Below, one piece after another: positions 8,229 through 16,900 of a stretch of 64,000 nt of DNA. The number at the start of each line of letters is the position of its first letter. Positions within the stretch are counted from its first letter, which is position 1. A program made the position numbers and the translations under genes. Origin of the DNA: Schumannella luteola (lineage in GTDB: Bacteria; Actinomycetota; Actinomycetes; Actinomycetales; Microbacteriaceae); contig NZ_JACBZY010000001.1 in assembly GCF_013408685.1 (NCBI RefSeq), forward strand, positions 186,001-250,000. The letters run 5' to 3'. Under the pieces are notes generated by a model. It ran no database searches, was not told where the DNA came from, and saw only the letters and a list, made by a program, of their open reading frames with translations.

Positions 8229-9293
8229 TCAGTTCGAGCGCGTCACCACCGCTTCGGCGAACTTCGTCAGGGCCTTCTTGACGGGCCCCTCGGGCAGGGG
8301 AGCGAGCGCGGCCACGGCGTCGTCGGCCCAGCGCTGCGCCTCGGCGCGGGTCTGGGCGGTGACGCGGTGGTCGCGCAGCTCCGCGATCGCCGCGGCGAAG
8401 GCGGCGCCGGCGGCGTCGCTCTCGTCGGCGGCGGACTGCTCGATGCGCGCGAGCAGCTCGGCCGATGCCGCATCCGTCTGCGCCTCGCGACGCAGGTAGA
8501 GCAGCGGCAGCGTGGACACGCCGGCGCGCAGGTCGGTGCCCGCGCTCTTGCCGGTCTGGCCCGTCTCGGCCGAGAGGTCGATGACGTCGTCGATCAGCTG
8601 GAACGCGACGCCGATGCGCTCGCCGAACTCGGTGACCGCCGGGCGGTACTCCTGAGGCGCTCCGCTGTGCAGCACGCCGATCTCGGCGGCGGCGGCGATG
8701 AGCGAGCCCGTCTTGTCGGCGAGCACCTGGATGTAGTGGGCCACCGCATCCTCGTCGCCCTGAGGTCCGACGGTCTCGTGCAGCTGGCCGAGGCAGAGGC
8801 GCTCGAAGGTCTGGGCCTGCAGCTTCACCGTCTCGGTGCCGAGCTCGGCGACGAGGGCGGCGGCGCGGGCGAAGAGCAGGTCGCCGGTGAGGATCGCGAC
8901 CGAGTTGCCCCACACGGTCTGCGCGCTGGGTACGCCGCGGCGCAGGTCGGCGTCGTCCATGACGTCGTCGTGGTACAGCGAGGCGAGGTGCGTGATCTCG
9001 ACGGCCTTCGCTCCGGTGAGCACGTCATCCGTCGTGCCCTCGCCGAGCTGCGCGGTGAGCAGAGCCAGGGTGGGGCGGATGCGCTTGCCGCCGGCCTCGA
9101 AGAGGTAGCGGCTGGTGGTGTCGGCGAGCGCGTCGGAGTAGCCGAACTGCTCGGCGAGGCCCTGCTCGACCTGCTCGAGGCCCTTCTCGATCGCGGTCGC
9201 GAAGCGGCGCTCCTCGGCCGACGAGAACAGCTTCTCGCCGAGGCCGAGCGACGCGCTCAGGCCGCGACGGCGGGCGACGGGCGTGGGGTTCAC
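8229..9293 (-). CDS. Long-chain polyprenyl diphosphate synthase
   Basis: 354 residues, all-alpha trans-prenyltransferase. The first aspartate-rich motif lies in YHDDVMDDADLRR (about 107-119) and the second in LIDDVIDLSAETGQTGKS (about 231). The GGKRIRPTL motif precedes them. It elongates farnesyl or geranylgeranyl diphosphate with IPP, here most likely to the octa- or nonaprenyl tail that MenA attaches to the menaquinone ring, given menG next door (GrcC1/HepB-like position). Chain length cannot be set from sequence by eye. It is transcribed in the same direction as menG, about 70 bases downstream. Confidence 0.9.
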   Translation of the reverse strand: MNPTPVARRRGLSASLGLGEKLFSSAEERRFATAIEKGLEQVEQGLAEQFGYSDALADTTSRYLFEAGGKRIRPTLALLTAQLGEGTTDDVLTGAKAVEITHLASLYHDDVMDDADLRRGVPSAQTVWGNSVAILTGDLLFARAAALVAELGTETVKLQAQTFERLCLGQLHETVGPQGDEDAVAHYIQVLADKTGSLIAAAAEIGVLHSGAPQEYRPAVTEFGERIGVAFQLIDDVIDLSAETGQTGKSAGTDLRAGVSTLPLLYLRREAQTDAASAELLARIEQSAADESDAAGAAFAAAIAELRDHRVTAQTRAEAQRWADDAVAALAPLPEGPVKKALTKFAEAVVTRSN

Positions 9294-9360
9294 TTCAGGC
9301 CTTCGGTTGACTCGGGGCGCGACGCGGTCGCCCCGGCGGGGCGGCGCACGTCACGCACGA

Positions 9361-10122
9361 TCATGATTCGGTGCCGGCGCGCTGTCGGCTCGCCCGGCGG
9401 CGCGCGGCGGAGGCGCGCACGGCCGGGTCGACGGGCTTGCGGCCGCGGTGCAGCGCGACGACGCCGCCCGTGAGGTTGCGGTAGGCGACGCGGGTGAAGC
9501 CGACGCCCCGGATCATCCCGCTGAGCGTGCCCTGGTCGGGCCACTCCTCGATCGACTCGCGGAGGTACAGGTAGGCCTCCGGGTTGGAGCTCGCGAGTCG
9601 CGCGATGGTCGGCGCGAACCGCTTCATGTAGATGTCGTAGCCGAGTCGCATGATGGCGAGCGGCGGCGTCGAGAACTCGCAGATCACGAGGCGGCCGCCG
9701 GGCTTGAGCACGCGGTACATCTCGGCGAGCGCGACCTCGGGGTGCTCGACGTTGCGCAGCCCGAAGCTGATCGTCACGGCGTCGAACTCGTCGTCGCCGA
9801 AGGGCAGCTTCGTCGCGTCGGCCTCGACGAACTCGATCTCGGGGTGGCGACGGCGCCCCTCCTCGATCATGCCGGGCGAGAAGTCGGCGGCGATGACGGT
9901 GGCGCCGGTGCGGGCGAAGCTGGCCGACGACGTGCCGGTGCCGGCGGCGATGTCGAGGATGCGCTCGCCCGGCTTCGGGTCGACGGCCTTCTGGGTGGCG
10001 ACGCGCCACAGGGCGTCGTTGCCGAACGACATGAGCGCGTTGGTGCGGTCGTAGCCCTTGGCGACCTTCGAGAACATGCCCGACACCTCGTCGGGGTTCT
10101 TGCTCAGATCGGCTCGACTCAC
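9361..10122 (-). CDS. menG: Demethylmenaquinone methyltransferase
   Basis: 253 residues, class I SAM methyltransferase of the UbiE/MenG family, catalysing the last step of menaquinone synthesis. N-terminal VSGMFSKVAKGYDRTN is the family signature. The SAM loop is LDIAAGTGTSS (about 57), with ISFGLRNVEHP (about 115) and VLKPGGRLVICEFSTP after it. The start is GTG at 10122; TAGGAT (10136-10131 on the minus strand) ends eight bases upstream. The C terminus ends in an Arg/Ala-rich tail beyond the usual core. It is divergent from menF. Confidence 0.94.
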   Translation of the reverse strand: MSRADLSKNPDEVSGMFSKVAKGYDRTNALMSFGNDALWRVATQKAVDPKPGERILDIAAGTGTSSASFARTGATVIAADFSPGMIEEGRRRHPEIEFVEADATKLPFGDDEFDAVTISFGLRNVEHPEVALAEMYRVLKPGGRLVICEFSTPPLAIMRLGYDIYMKRFAPTIARLASSNPEAYLYLRESIEEWPDQGTLSGMIRGVGFTRVAYRNLTGGVVALHRGRKPVDPAVRASAARRRASRQRAGTES

Positions 10123-10248
10123 GATCGTCCATCCTACTTGGGCGCGCGACCCCGTATCTGGCCCCGTTGCCAGGGTGGACAGGGGTGCACGGACGTGCAC
10201 CCTCGCTCGGGGGCGCGGGCGGCAGCGGTCCGGGCTGCGGCGCGGGCG

Positions 10249-10254
10249 TAGGCT
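10249..10254 (+). promoter_or_regulatory. Predicted -10 box of menF (leaderless)
   Basis: TAGGCT ends six bases before the menF GTG; no Shine-Dalgarno sequence precedes the start. Confidence 0.55.
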
Positions 10255-10260
10255 CGGGGA

Positions 10261-11496
10261 GTGACCGATCCCGCGGTGTCTGTTCCTGCTCTCCGGGTCG
10301 AGACGACCCCGGTCGCCCAGTTCCCCTCGCTGCTGCCGCTGCTCGACGGCGTGAAGCCGCTCGTGTTCATCCGCCGCGGCGACGGCGTCGCCGGGCTGGG
10401 CGAAGCGCTGCGTCTGGAGTTCAGCGGGCCCGACCGCATCCGCGACGCCGCCGCGGCCTGGAAGCGCATCGTCGCCGCCGCGACCATCACCGACCCCGTG
10501 CGGCTCTCCGGCTCGGGCCTCATCGCCTTCGGCGCCTTCAGCTTCGCCGACGAGAGCGCGCGCACGAGCGTGCTGATCGTGCCCCGCGTCATCCTCGGCC
10601 GCCGCGACGGCGTCAGCTGGGTGACCCGCATCGACGGCGCAGCCGACACGGTCGGCGCGACCCCGCTCGGCGCCGAGTACCGGCTGCTGTTCAAGCCGGG
10701 CGCTCTCGGCCCCGACGCCTACCGCGACGCGGTCGCGACGGCCGTGCAGCGCATCCAGTCGGATGAGGGGCTCAGCAAGGCCGTCATCGCGCGCGACAAG
10801 GTGGGCCGCCTGCCCGAGGGCGCCGATCTGCGGCGGGTGCTGACCGAGCTGGCGCTCGGCTACCCCGACACCTGGACCTTCGCCGTCGACGGGCTGATCG
10901 GCTCGAGCCCCGAGACCCTCGTGCGCGTCAAGCGCGGCACCGTGAGCGCGCGCGTGCTCGCCGGCAGCGTCGGACGCGGGGCGGACGCCGAGAGCGACCA
11001 CGCCGCGGCCCTCGCCCTCGCGACCTCGCAGAAAGACCTCGACGAGCACCGCTTCGCCGTGCAGAGCGTGCTCGACTCGCTGCGACCGCACACGCCGTCG
11101 CTCGTCGCGAGCGAGCTGCCGTTCACCCTGAAGCTGCCGAACCTGTGGCACCTCGCGAGCGACGTCGAGGGCACCCTCGCTGATGGCTCGACCGCCCTCG
11201 ACCTGGTGTGCGAGCTGCATCCGACCGCCGCCGTCGCGGGAACCCCGCGCGAGGCCGCGCTGGCCGAGATCGGCTCGCTGGAGCCGTTCGACCGGCAGCG
11301 CTGGGGCGGACCGGTCGGCTGGGTCAACGCCGACGGCGACGGCAAGTGGGCGATCGCGCTGCGCTCGGCCGAGATCGCCGCCGACCGCACGATCACGGCC
11401 TACGCGGGCGCCGGCATCGTCGCGGAGAGCGACCCCGAGCGCGAGCTCGCCGAGACGACGCTGAAGTTCCGTCCGATCGTCGAGGCCTTCGGCTGA
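10261..11496 (+). CDS. menF: Isochorismate synthase
   Basis: 411 residues, chorismate-utilising fold; converts chorismate to isochorismate, the entry step to menaquinone. The C-terminal half carries the family core: SKAVIARDKVG, GSSPETLVRVKRG, AGSVGRG, the long KDLDEHRFAVQSVLDSL helix, CELHPTAAVAGTP and YAGAGIVAESDPERELAET with the Mg-binding glutamates. Other uses of this fold (salicylate, siderophores) are less likely because menG, menD and menA to menE surround it. Start GTG, leaderless by the upstream TAGGCT box. Confidence 0.93.
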   Translation: MTDPAVSVPALRVETTPVAQFPSLLPLLDGVKPLVFIRRGDGVAGLGEALRLEFSGPDRIRDAAAAWKRIVAAATITDPVRLSGSGLIAFGAFSFADESARTSVLIVPRVILGRRDGVSWVTRIDGAADTVGATPLGAEYRLLFKPGALGPDAYRDAVATAVQRIQSDEGLSKAVIARDKVGRLPEGADLRRVLTELALGYPDTWTFAVDGLIGSSPETLVRVKRGTVSARVLAGSVGRGADAESDHAAALALATSQKDLDEHRFAVQSVLDSLRPHTPSLVASELPFTLKLPNLWHLASDVEGTLADGSTALDLVCELHPTAAVAGTPREAALAEIGSLEPFDRQRWGGPVGWVNADGDGKWAIALRSAEIAADRTITAYAGAGIVAESDPERELAETTLKFRPIVEAFG

Positions 11497-11511
11497 TCAG
11501 CCTCTCCGGGC

Positions 11512-11534
11512 GAGACGCGCCCTCGGTGCGTCTC
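11512..11534. terminator. Short hairpin between convergent menF and ppk2
   Basis: A 7-bp stem, GAGACGC (11512-11518) with GCGTCTC (11528-11534), lies at the meeting point of the two genes and may terminate both. No U-tract is visible. Confidence 0.4.
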
Positions 11535-12372
11535 AGCTCGCGGCGAGGCGCGCCTTCTCGGCCTCGACGTCGTAGTCGGCGGTCGGCCAGTCGAGGTCGA
11601 GCTTCTCGAGCGCCTCGATCAGCAGCGTCTGCACGGCCAGTCGCGCGAACCACTTGTGGTCGGCGGGGATGACGTACCAGGGCGCGGTGTCGGCATCCGT
11701 GCGGTCGAGGGCGATCTGGTACGCCTCCATGTACTGCGGCCAGAAGGCCCGCTCGTCGAGGTCGCCGGGGTTGAACTTCCAGTGCTTCGCCGGGTCGGCG
11801 AGCCGGTCGGTCAGGCGCTGCTTCTGCTCGTCGGCGCTGATGTGCAGCATGACCTTGATGACGGTGGTGCCGGCATCCACCAGCTCCTGCTCGAAGTCGC
11901 GGATGATGCCGTAGCGCTCTTCGATGACCTCGGGCGTCGAGAATCCGCGCACCCGGTGGATGAGCACGTCCTCGTAGTGCGAGCGGTCGAAGACGCCGAT
12001 GCGGCCCGCCTTCGGCAGCACCTTGCGGATGCGCCAGAGGAAGTCGTGCGCCTTCTCCTCATCGGTGGGCGACTTGAAGGCGTGCAGCGCGACGCCCTGC
12101 GGGTCGACGGCGCCGACGACGTGACTGACGATGCCGCCCTTGCCGGCGGTGTCCATGGCCTGCAGCACGAGCAGCACGCTGCGGGTGCCGTCGGCCGTCG
12201 ACTCGGCGAAGAGCTTCTCCTGCAGCTCGGCGAGGCGGGTCTCCCCCGCCGCCAGGGCCTCGCGGCCCTTCTTCTTGCCGCCGTCGAAGCCGGGCGTCGA
12301 GCTCGTGTCGATCGCCGACAGATCGAGCGGGTGGGATGCGCGCAGCAGCTGGGTGTCGAGCTCAGACGTCAT
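11533..12372 (-). CDS. ppk2: Polyphosphate kinase 2 family protein
   Basis: 279 residues, the single-domain PPK2 size. Walker A LQAMDTAGKGG (about 69-79), the lid-type helix HDFLWRIRKVLPKAGRIGVFDRSHYEDVL with Walker B (FDRSHYEDV), and the lid basic residues in DEQKQRL and KHWKFNPGDLDERAFW all fit. The enzyme moves phosphate between polyphosphate and nucleotides; class I (ADP), II (AMP) or III cannot be decided here by eye. TACCGT (12384-12379 on the minus strand) ends six bases before the ATG. Confidence 0.92.
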   Translation of the reverse strand: MTSELDTQLLRASHPLDLSAIDTSSTPGFDGGKKKGREALAAGETRLAELQEKLFAESTADGTRSVLLVLQAMDTAGKGGIVSHVVGAVDPQGVALHAFKSPTDEEKAHDFLWRIRKVLPKAGRIGVFDRSHYEDVLIHRVRGFSTPEVIEERYGIIRDFEQELVDAGTTVIKVMLHISADEQKQRLTDRLADPAKHWKFNPGDLDERAFWPQYMEAYQIALDRTDADTAPWYVIPADHKWFARLAVQTLLIEALEKLDLDWPTADYDVEAEKARLAAS

Positions 12373-12437
12373 GCCGTCACGGTAGCGGCGTCCTCCCGCA
12401 TCGCCTAGATGTCAGTGGTCGTTCATACCATCTGAGA

Positions 12438-12635
12438 ATGAGTTTCGATCAAATAGCGGGCGCCGCCATAGCCGCGCTCCTCGTAGCATCGGCGATCGCA
12501 TTCCTCCGCCTGGCTGCCGCCAAGATCGCCGAGGCTGCTTGGACGTTGATTGCACTACTTGCGCGCGGAATCTGGTGGCTGCTCATCGGGTGGTGGTGGG
12601 CAAAGCTTCGGTACTTCGTCACCGGATCCTGGTGA
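12438..12635 (+). CDS. Small membrane protein (hypothetical), first of a lower-GC pair
   Basis: 65 residues: a hydrophobic helix (about 8-26) and a second, tryptophan-rich one (about 36-55, WTLIALLARGIWWLLIGWWW) before a short basic end. No family is recognised. Codon choice differs from the neighbours: ATA-like and A/T-ending codons (tcgatcaaatagcg, gcactacttgcg) are common here and rare elsewhere in the window. The stop is one base before the next gene's GTG, so the two are probably co-translated. Confidence 0.6.
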   Translation: MSFDQIAGAAIAALLVASAIAFLRLAAAKIAEAAWTLIALLARGIWWLLIGWWWAKLRYFVTGSW

Positions 12636-12636
12636 A

Positions 12637-13179
12637 GTGAACGACAAGTTCGCGCTTGCGCTCGCCGTGATCGGGGCTCTGCTGGCGGCAATCTCACTGG
12701 GTTGGCAGATCGCGACCTGGCACCTGGACGGCAGGCGGGTCCGCTTGCGCCTCTTGCACGGAGCAAGGGACCATTCGGCGACACTGCACGGGGCAGTCAA
12801 GCGTGACCGTCAGCCGATCGACCTCAGTCGGGCGATAGTTCCCGGGTTCAACGGACGCGAGGTCGTCGGTGTATCGGTGACGAATGTCGGTCGTGCGCCG
12901 GTTCGAATCGACGCCTACTCGGTCCACGTGGAAGGAGCGCCGGTCGCCCTCACGTTCAATGCCTCACGCGCTCTCGGACCCGATTTGCCTATGAGGATCC
13001 CACCTGGGGAATCCGAATCGTGGTTTGCCTTTACGTCGGACCTCCGTCCGCTGATGACCACGTCGAAACGCTCACGACGTCGCGACACTCGCCGCGTCTG
13101 GCTTTCAGTCGAGCTTGGAACTGGAGATTCGAAGACGACGAGGTGCTCGATCGAGCTAGCCGCGCTCAGATCCGCTTGA
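12637..13179 (+). CDS. Membrane-anchored protein of unknown function, second of a lower-GC pair
   Basis: 180 residues from the GTG at 12637, just after the previous stop. One N-terminal membrane helix (about 4-25, LALAVIGALLAAISLGWQIA) is followed by a soluble part with beta-rich character: VVGVSVTNVGRAPVRIDAYSVHV is typical of an Ig-like or DUF-type domain seen beside membrane anchors in phage-defence and surface proteins, but I cannot name it. The gene shares the lower GC of the previous gene and overlaps the convergent GNAT gene by 14 bases at its 3' end. Confidence 0.6.
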   Translation: MNDKFALALAVIGALLAAISLGWQIATWHLDGRRVRLRLLHGARDHSATLHGAVKRDRQPIDLSRAIVPGFNGREVVGVSVTNVGRAPVRIDAYSVHVEGAPVALTFNASRALGPDLPMRIPPGESESWFAFTSDLRPLMTTSKRSRRRDTRRVWLSVELGTGDSKTTRCSIELAALRSA

Positions 13180-13666
13180 CCATCTCGATCTCCTTCGCGC
13201 TCGGGTCGAAGGGGTAGGGGCGGGTGCGGCCGGTGGGCACCCATCCGCGCTGCTCGTAGTAGCGGCGGGCGCGGCGGTTGCCGTCGTGCACCTCGAGCAC
13301 GAGGGTGTCGGCGCGCTGGCGGGCCCAGTCCTCGCAGGCGGCGAGCAGCGCATCCGTCACACCGCGCCCGCGGCCGCGCTCGCGCGGGGTGACGTAGACG
13401 GCGACGAGGAAGGGCAGCTTGCCGCCGGCGGGCACGTAGACGCCCATCGTGCCGACCCAGCGGCCGTCGAGAATGGCGGCGTAGGTGACGGCGTTCAGGC
13501 CGCTGGAGCCGCGGGCGGCGCGCATCCGCCACTCCTCCTCGCTGCGACGCTCGGCCGCCTCGAGGTGCTCTTCGAAGGCGATGGGGGTGTCGGCGAGCAT
13601 CTCGAGTCGCAGATCGCGCACCTCAGACCAGTCGTCCTCCACGGTCGGACGGATCTCGAGCGCCAT
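13166..13666 (-). CDS. GNAT family N-acetyltransferase
   Basis: 166 residues with the full GNAT order: DDWSEVRDLRLEML at the N terminus, AAILDGRWVGTMGVYV, then the acetyl-CoA loop VTPRERGRGRGVTDALLAA (Q/RxxGxG/A type), LEVHDGNRRARRYYEQRGWVPTGRT at the end. Substrate unknown; amino-group acetylation of a small molecule or protein N terminus is the usual role. TAGGTT (13678-13673 on the minus strand) ends six bases before the ATG. Confidence 0.88.
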   Translation of the reverse strand: MALEIRPTVEDDWSEVRDLRLEMLADTPIAFEEHLEAAERRSEEEWRMRAARGSSGLNAVTYAAILDGRWVGTMGVYVPAGGKLPFLVAVYVTPRERGRGRGVTDALLAACEDWARQRADTLVLEVHDGNRRARRYYEQRGWVPTGRTRPYPFDPSAKEIEMVKRI

Positions 13667-13733
13667 GCCCCGAACCTATCGCGCGCCTCGGATGCGGCCG
13701 GGCGGGCGCCGAGGGCTCACGGCCCGCGCAAGG

Positions 13734-13779
13734 GGAAGCCCCTCTCCGCGGCCCGAAACGCACGCGGGGAGGGGCTTCC
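13734..13779. terminator. Strong hairpin downstream of the giant surface-protein gene
   Basis: Arms 13734-13750 and 13763-13779 pair over 17 bp with one mismatch (core GGAAGCCCCTC), with a 12-base loop. It lies beyond the 3' end of the minus-strand gene at 13903. The stem resembles that at 38381-38417. Confidence 0.75.
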
Positions 13780-13902
13780 TGCGGCTCCGCATCACACCGA
13801 ATAGATGCGGAGCCGGTTGCGGGCGGCCGGTCTGGGGACGATCCGTCCGGCCCGCGGTCTGGGTCCGGAGCGCCGACGGGCGGCGCTCCGGAGGTCAGCG
13901 CG

Positions 13903-16900
13903 TCACGCCTCCTCGCCGGCGGAGAGGCTGCGGCGACGCACCGCGAGCAGCACCATCGCGAGTCCGGCGAACAGGCCGAGCAGGCCGAGCGCCAGGGGCA
14001 GGATGCCGTCGACACCGGTGTGGGCGAGGGAGGCCACGCCCGAGCCGCGGGTCGTGCCGGAGCCGCCGACCGCCGAGCCCGAGCCCGCGCCTCCGCCGAG
14101 CCCGGTGTCGCCGCCGGCCGGAGCCGCCGGGTCGACCGTGAAGATCACGACCGCGGGGTCGCTGACCAGCCCGTTCGCATCCACGACCTCGTAGAAGACC
14201 GCGGCGTCGCCGACGAACCCGGCGGCGGGCACGAAGGTGATCACGCCGGTGGCGGGGTCGATCGTGGCGGTGCCCTGCTGGGCGGTGGGCGGCGTGCTGA
14301 TGCGGTAGGTGAACGGCGCGGTGCCGACCGGGGCGGCGGGCGTCAGCGTCTGCGTGGCGCCCGCGACGCCGCGGGAGCGGCCGGCGTCGGAGGTCGGCGC
14401 CGCGAGCGGGTCGACGTCGACGTGGAACACGCCGCTCTTCGCGACCCCGTTGCCGTCGGTGACGGTGAAGGGGATGTCGACGGGTCCGCTGAAGCCGGTG
14501 GCCGGGGCGAAGACGATCTCGCCGGTGGCCGGGTCGATCTCGGTCGCGCCGGAGCTCGCCGGGGGCACGTCGCTGCCGAGAGCCCAGGTGCGCGGACCGC
14601 TGCCCGTGGCCTTCGGCGTGGCGTGCACGGGGTGCGCGCTGCCGCCGGGGGCCGTGGCGGTGGTCGTCGCCGGGGCGACGGGCACGAGGGTCGGGTCGAC
14701 CGTGACGGTCACGGTCGCCGGGGCGCTCGTGACGGCGCCCGCGCCGCTGCCGCTCGTCACCGTGTAGGTGAAGGAGGCGGTGCCGCTGAAGTCGTCATCC
14801 GTCGTGACCGTGACGCGGCCGGTGGCCGGGTCGACGCTGGCCGAGTGGATGCCGGCGGACAGCGGCGAGCTGACGGCGACCGTGAGCGGTCCGCTGCCGA
14901 CGGGCGCGCCGAGCTCGGCCGAGCTGGTGCCGCCGCTGGCGACGGTGATCGCACCGCCCTGCGCGACCGGCGCGACAGTGAGGGTCGCGGTGGCGGGAGC
15001 GCTGGCGTTGCCGTCGGCGGTCGCGCCGCGGTAGCCCACGGGGAGCTTGCCGCTGACGCCGGTGGCCGGGGTGATGACCAGATCGGTTCCGTCGATGACC
15101 GCGGTGCCGAGGTCGGCCGCGAGCGGCGTGGTGATCTCGTAGTGGTCGATCGTGCCGGAGCCGGCCAGCGGGATGCGGATCGGCTGCGGGTCGGCGGAGG
15201 CGGAGGTCGACGCGCTGACGGCGGCGGCGACTGGGTGCACGTGCACCGTCAGGGCGACCGTGGTGCTCGCACCGCGGGCGTCGGCCAGCTGGAGCACGAT
15301 CGCGTCGTCGCCGGCGTAGCCGTCGGCGGGCGTGTAGACGACCTGCCCGGTGGCGGCGTCGAGCGAGGTGACGGCGCCGTGCTGCGGACCGGTCTGCACA
15401 CTCCACACGAAGGGCTGCGAGCCGACGGCGACCGGCGCATCCAGCTCGACCGACTGGTTCACCGTGGTGCTGCCGGTGACGCCGGCGGCGTAGGGGCGCA
15501 CGGTGATGGTCGCGGTGTGCTCGGCGCTGGTGACGCCGCCCTCGGTGACCGTGTACTTCACGGTGAAGACGCCGGAGACGCCGTTCGCCGCGGTGTAGCT
15601 GATCGTGCCGGTGGTCGCGCCGATCGACGCCGTGCCCTTCGCGGGGCCGCTGCCCGCGACGAGGGCGTAGTGCTTGGCGCCGTCGTCGTTCGTGCCGAGT
15701 CCGGTCGGGGTGGCCGTGACCGTGGCGTCGCCGTGCTGGTCGAGGCTCGTCGTCGCGGCGGCGTCACCAGCGGTCGGGACCACGGTCACGTCGACGGTCA
15801 GCGGGGCGGCGGCGCGGTTGCCCTGCGCATCCACCGGCACGTAAGTCCAGCTCGTGGTGCCGGCGAAGCCGCTCGCGGGGTGGAAGACGGCCTTGCCGGT
15901 GCTCTGGTCGATCGTCACGGTGCCGCCGGCGGCGGGCTGGGTGATCTCCCAGTGCAGGCTCGTGCCCTTCGAGAGCGCGCCGAGGTCGAGCGGCGCGGAG
16001 TCCTGACCCGCGGCCGTGGTCTGGGTCGTGTCGGCGCCAGTGGGCAGCACGTGCAGCGTGATGGTCTGCGGGGCGCTGTCGACGCCGTCGCTGGTCGCGA
16101 TGTACGAGCCCGTGAAGGTGCCGCTCTGGCCGGAGGTGGTGTGCACGGTGAGCGCGCCGGCGCCGCTGACGGTGGCGAGGATGCCGTCGCCGAAGCCCTC
16201 GTCGAGGCGGTAGCTCGGCGCGGTGCCGGTGGCGGCGGGCAGCTGACGCGTGGCGCTGGCGCCCGAGTCGACGGCGAGCTCGTCGGCAGAGGCGGCCGGG
16301 GCGACGTGCAGCGTGGCGGTGGCCGTCGCGCTCGAGCTGGTGCCGTCGGCGACGGTGTAGTCGACCGCGATGGTGCCGGCGGCGCCGGGGGCGAGGGCGA
16401 TCCGCAGGGCGCCGTCGGCGACGGTCACGCCGGTGACGCGGGGGTCGGTGGATGCGGCGGGCACGACGGTCAGGCCGGTTCCGGTCGCGTCGGCGGCGAC
16501 CGCGACGGTCTGAGCGGCGACGGTGGCCGTGGCGTCCTGCTGCACGTCGCGGGCGACGGGCTTCGTCGTGACCGCGGCGGTGATCGGCGCTCCGGCGACG
16601 GCGGAGGATCCGGTGCCGCTGGTGACGCTGAGCGTGACGCTGTCGGCGCCCGACCAGCCGTCGGCGGGCACGTAGTGCACGACGCCGGTGGTCGCGTTCA
16701 CCGTGGCGGTGCCGTGGGCGGGGCCCGCGGTGATCGCGAAGCGCACATCTGTACCCTGCTTCGCCGGGGCGGGCAGGTCGACAGCGACGCCGTTCGGGGT
16801 GCCGGCGGTGGTCGTTCCGCTCACGTTCTGCGCGCTCGGGCGCACCGTGAAGACGGCGTGGTGGGTGGCGCTGGTCTGGCCGCCCGAGGTGACGCGGTAG

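Noticed and set aside
12438-13179. Prophage remnant
   Set aside because: No integrase, att-like repeats or phage structural genes; only composition differs.
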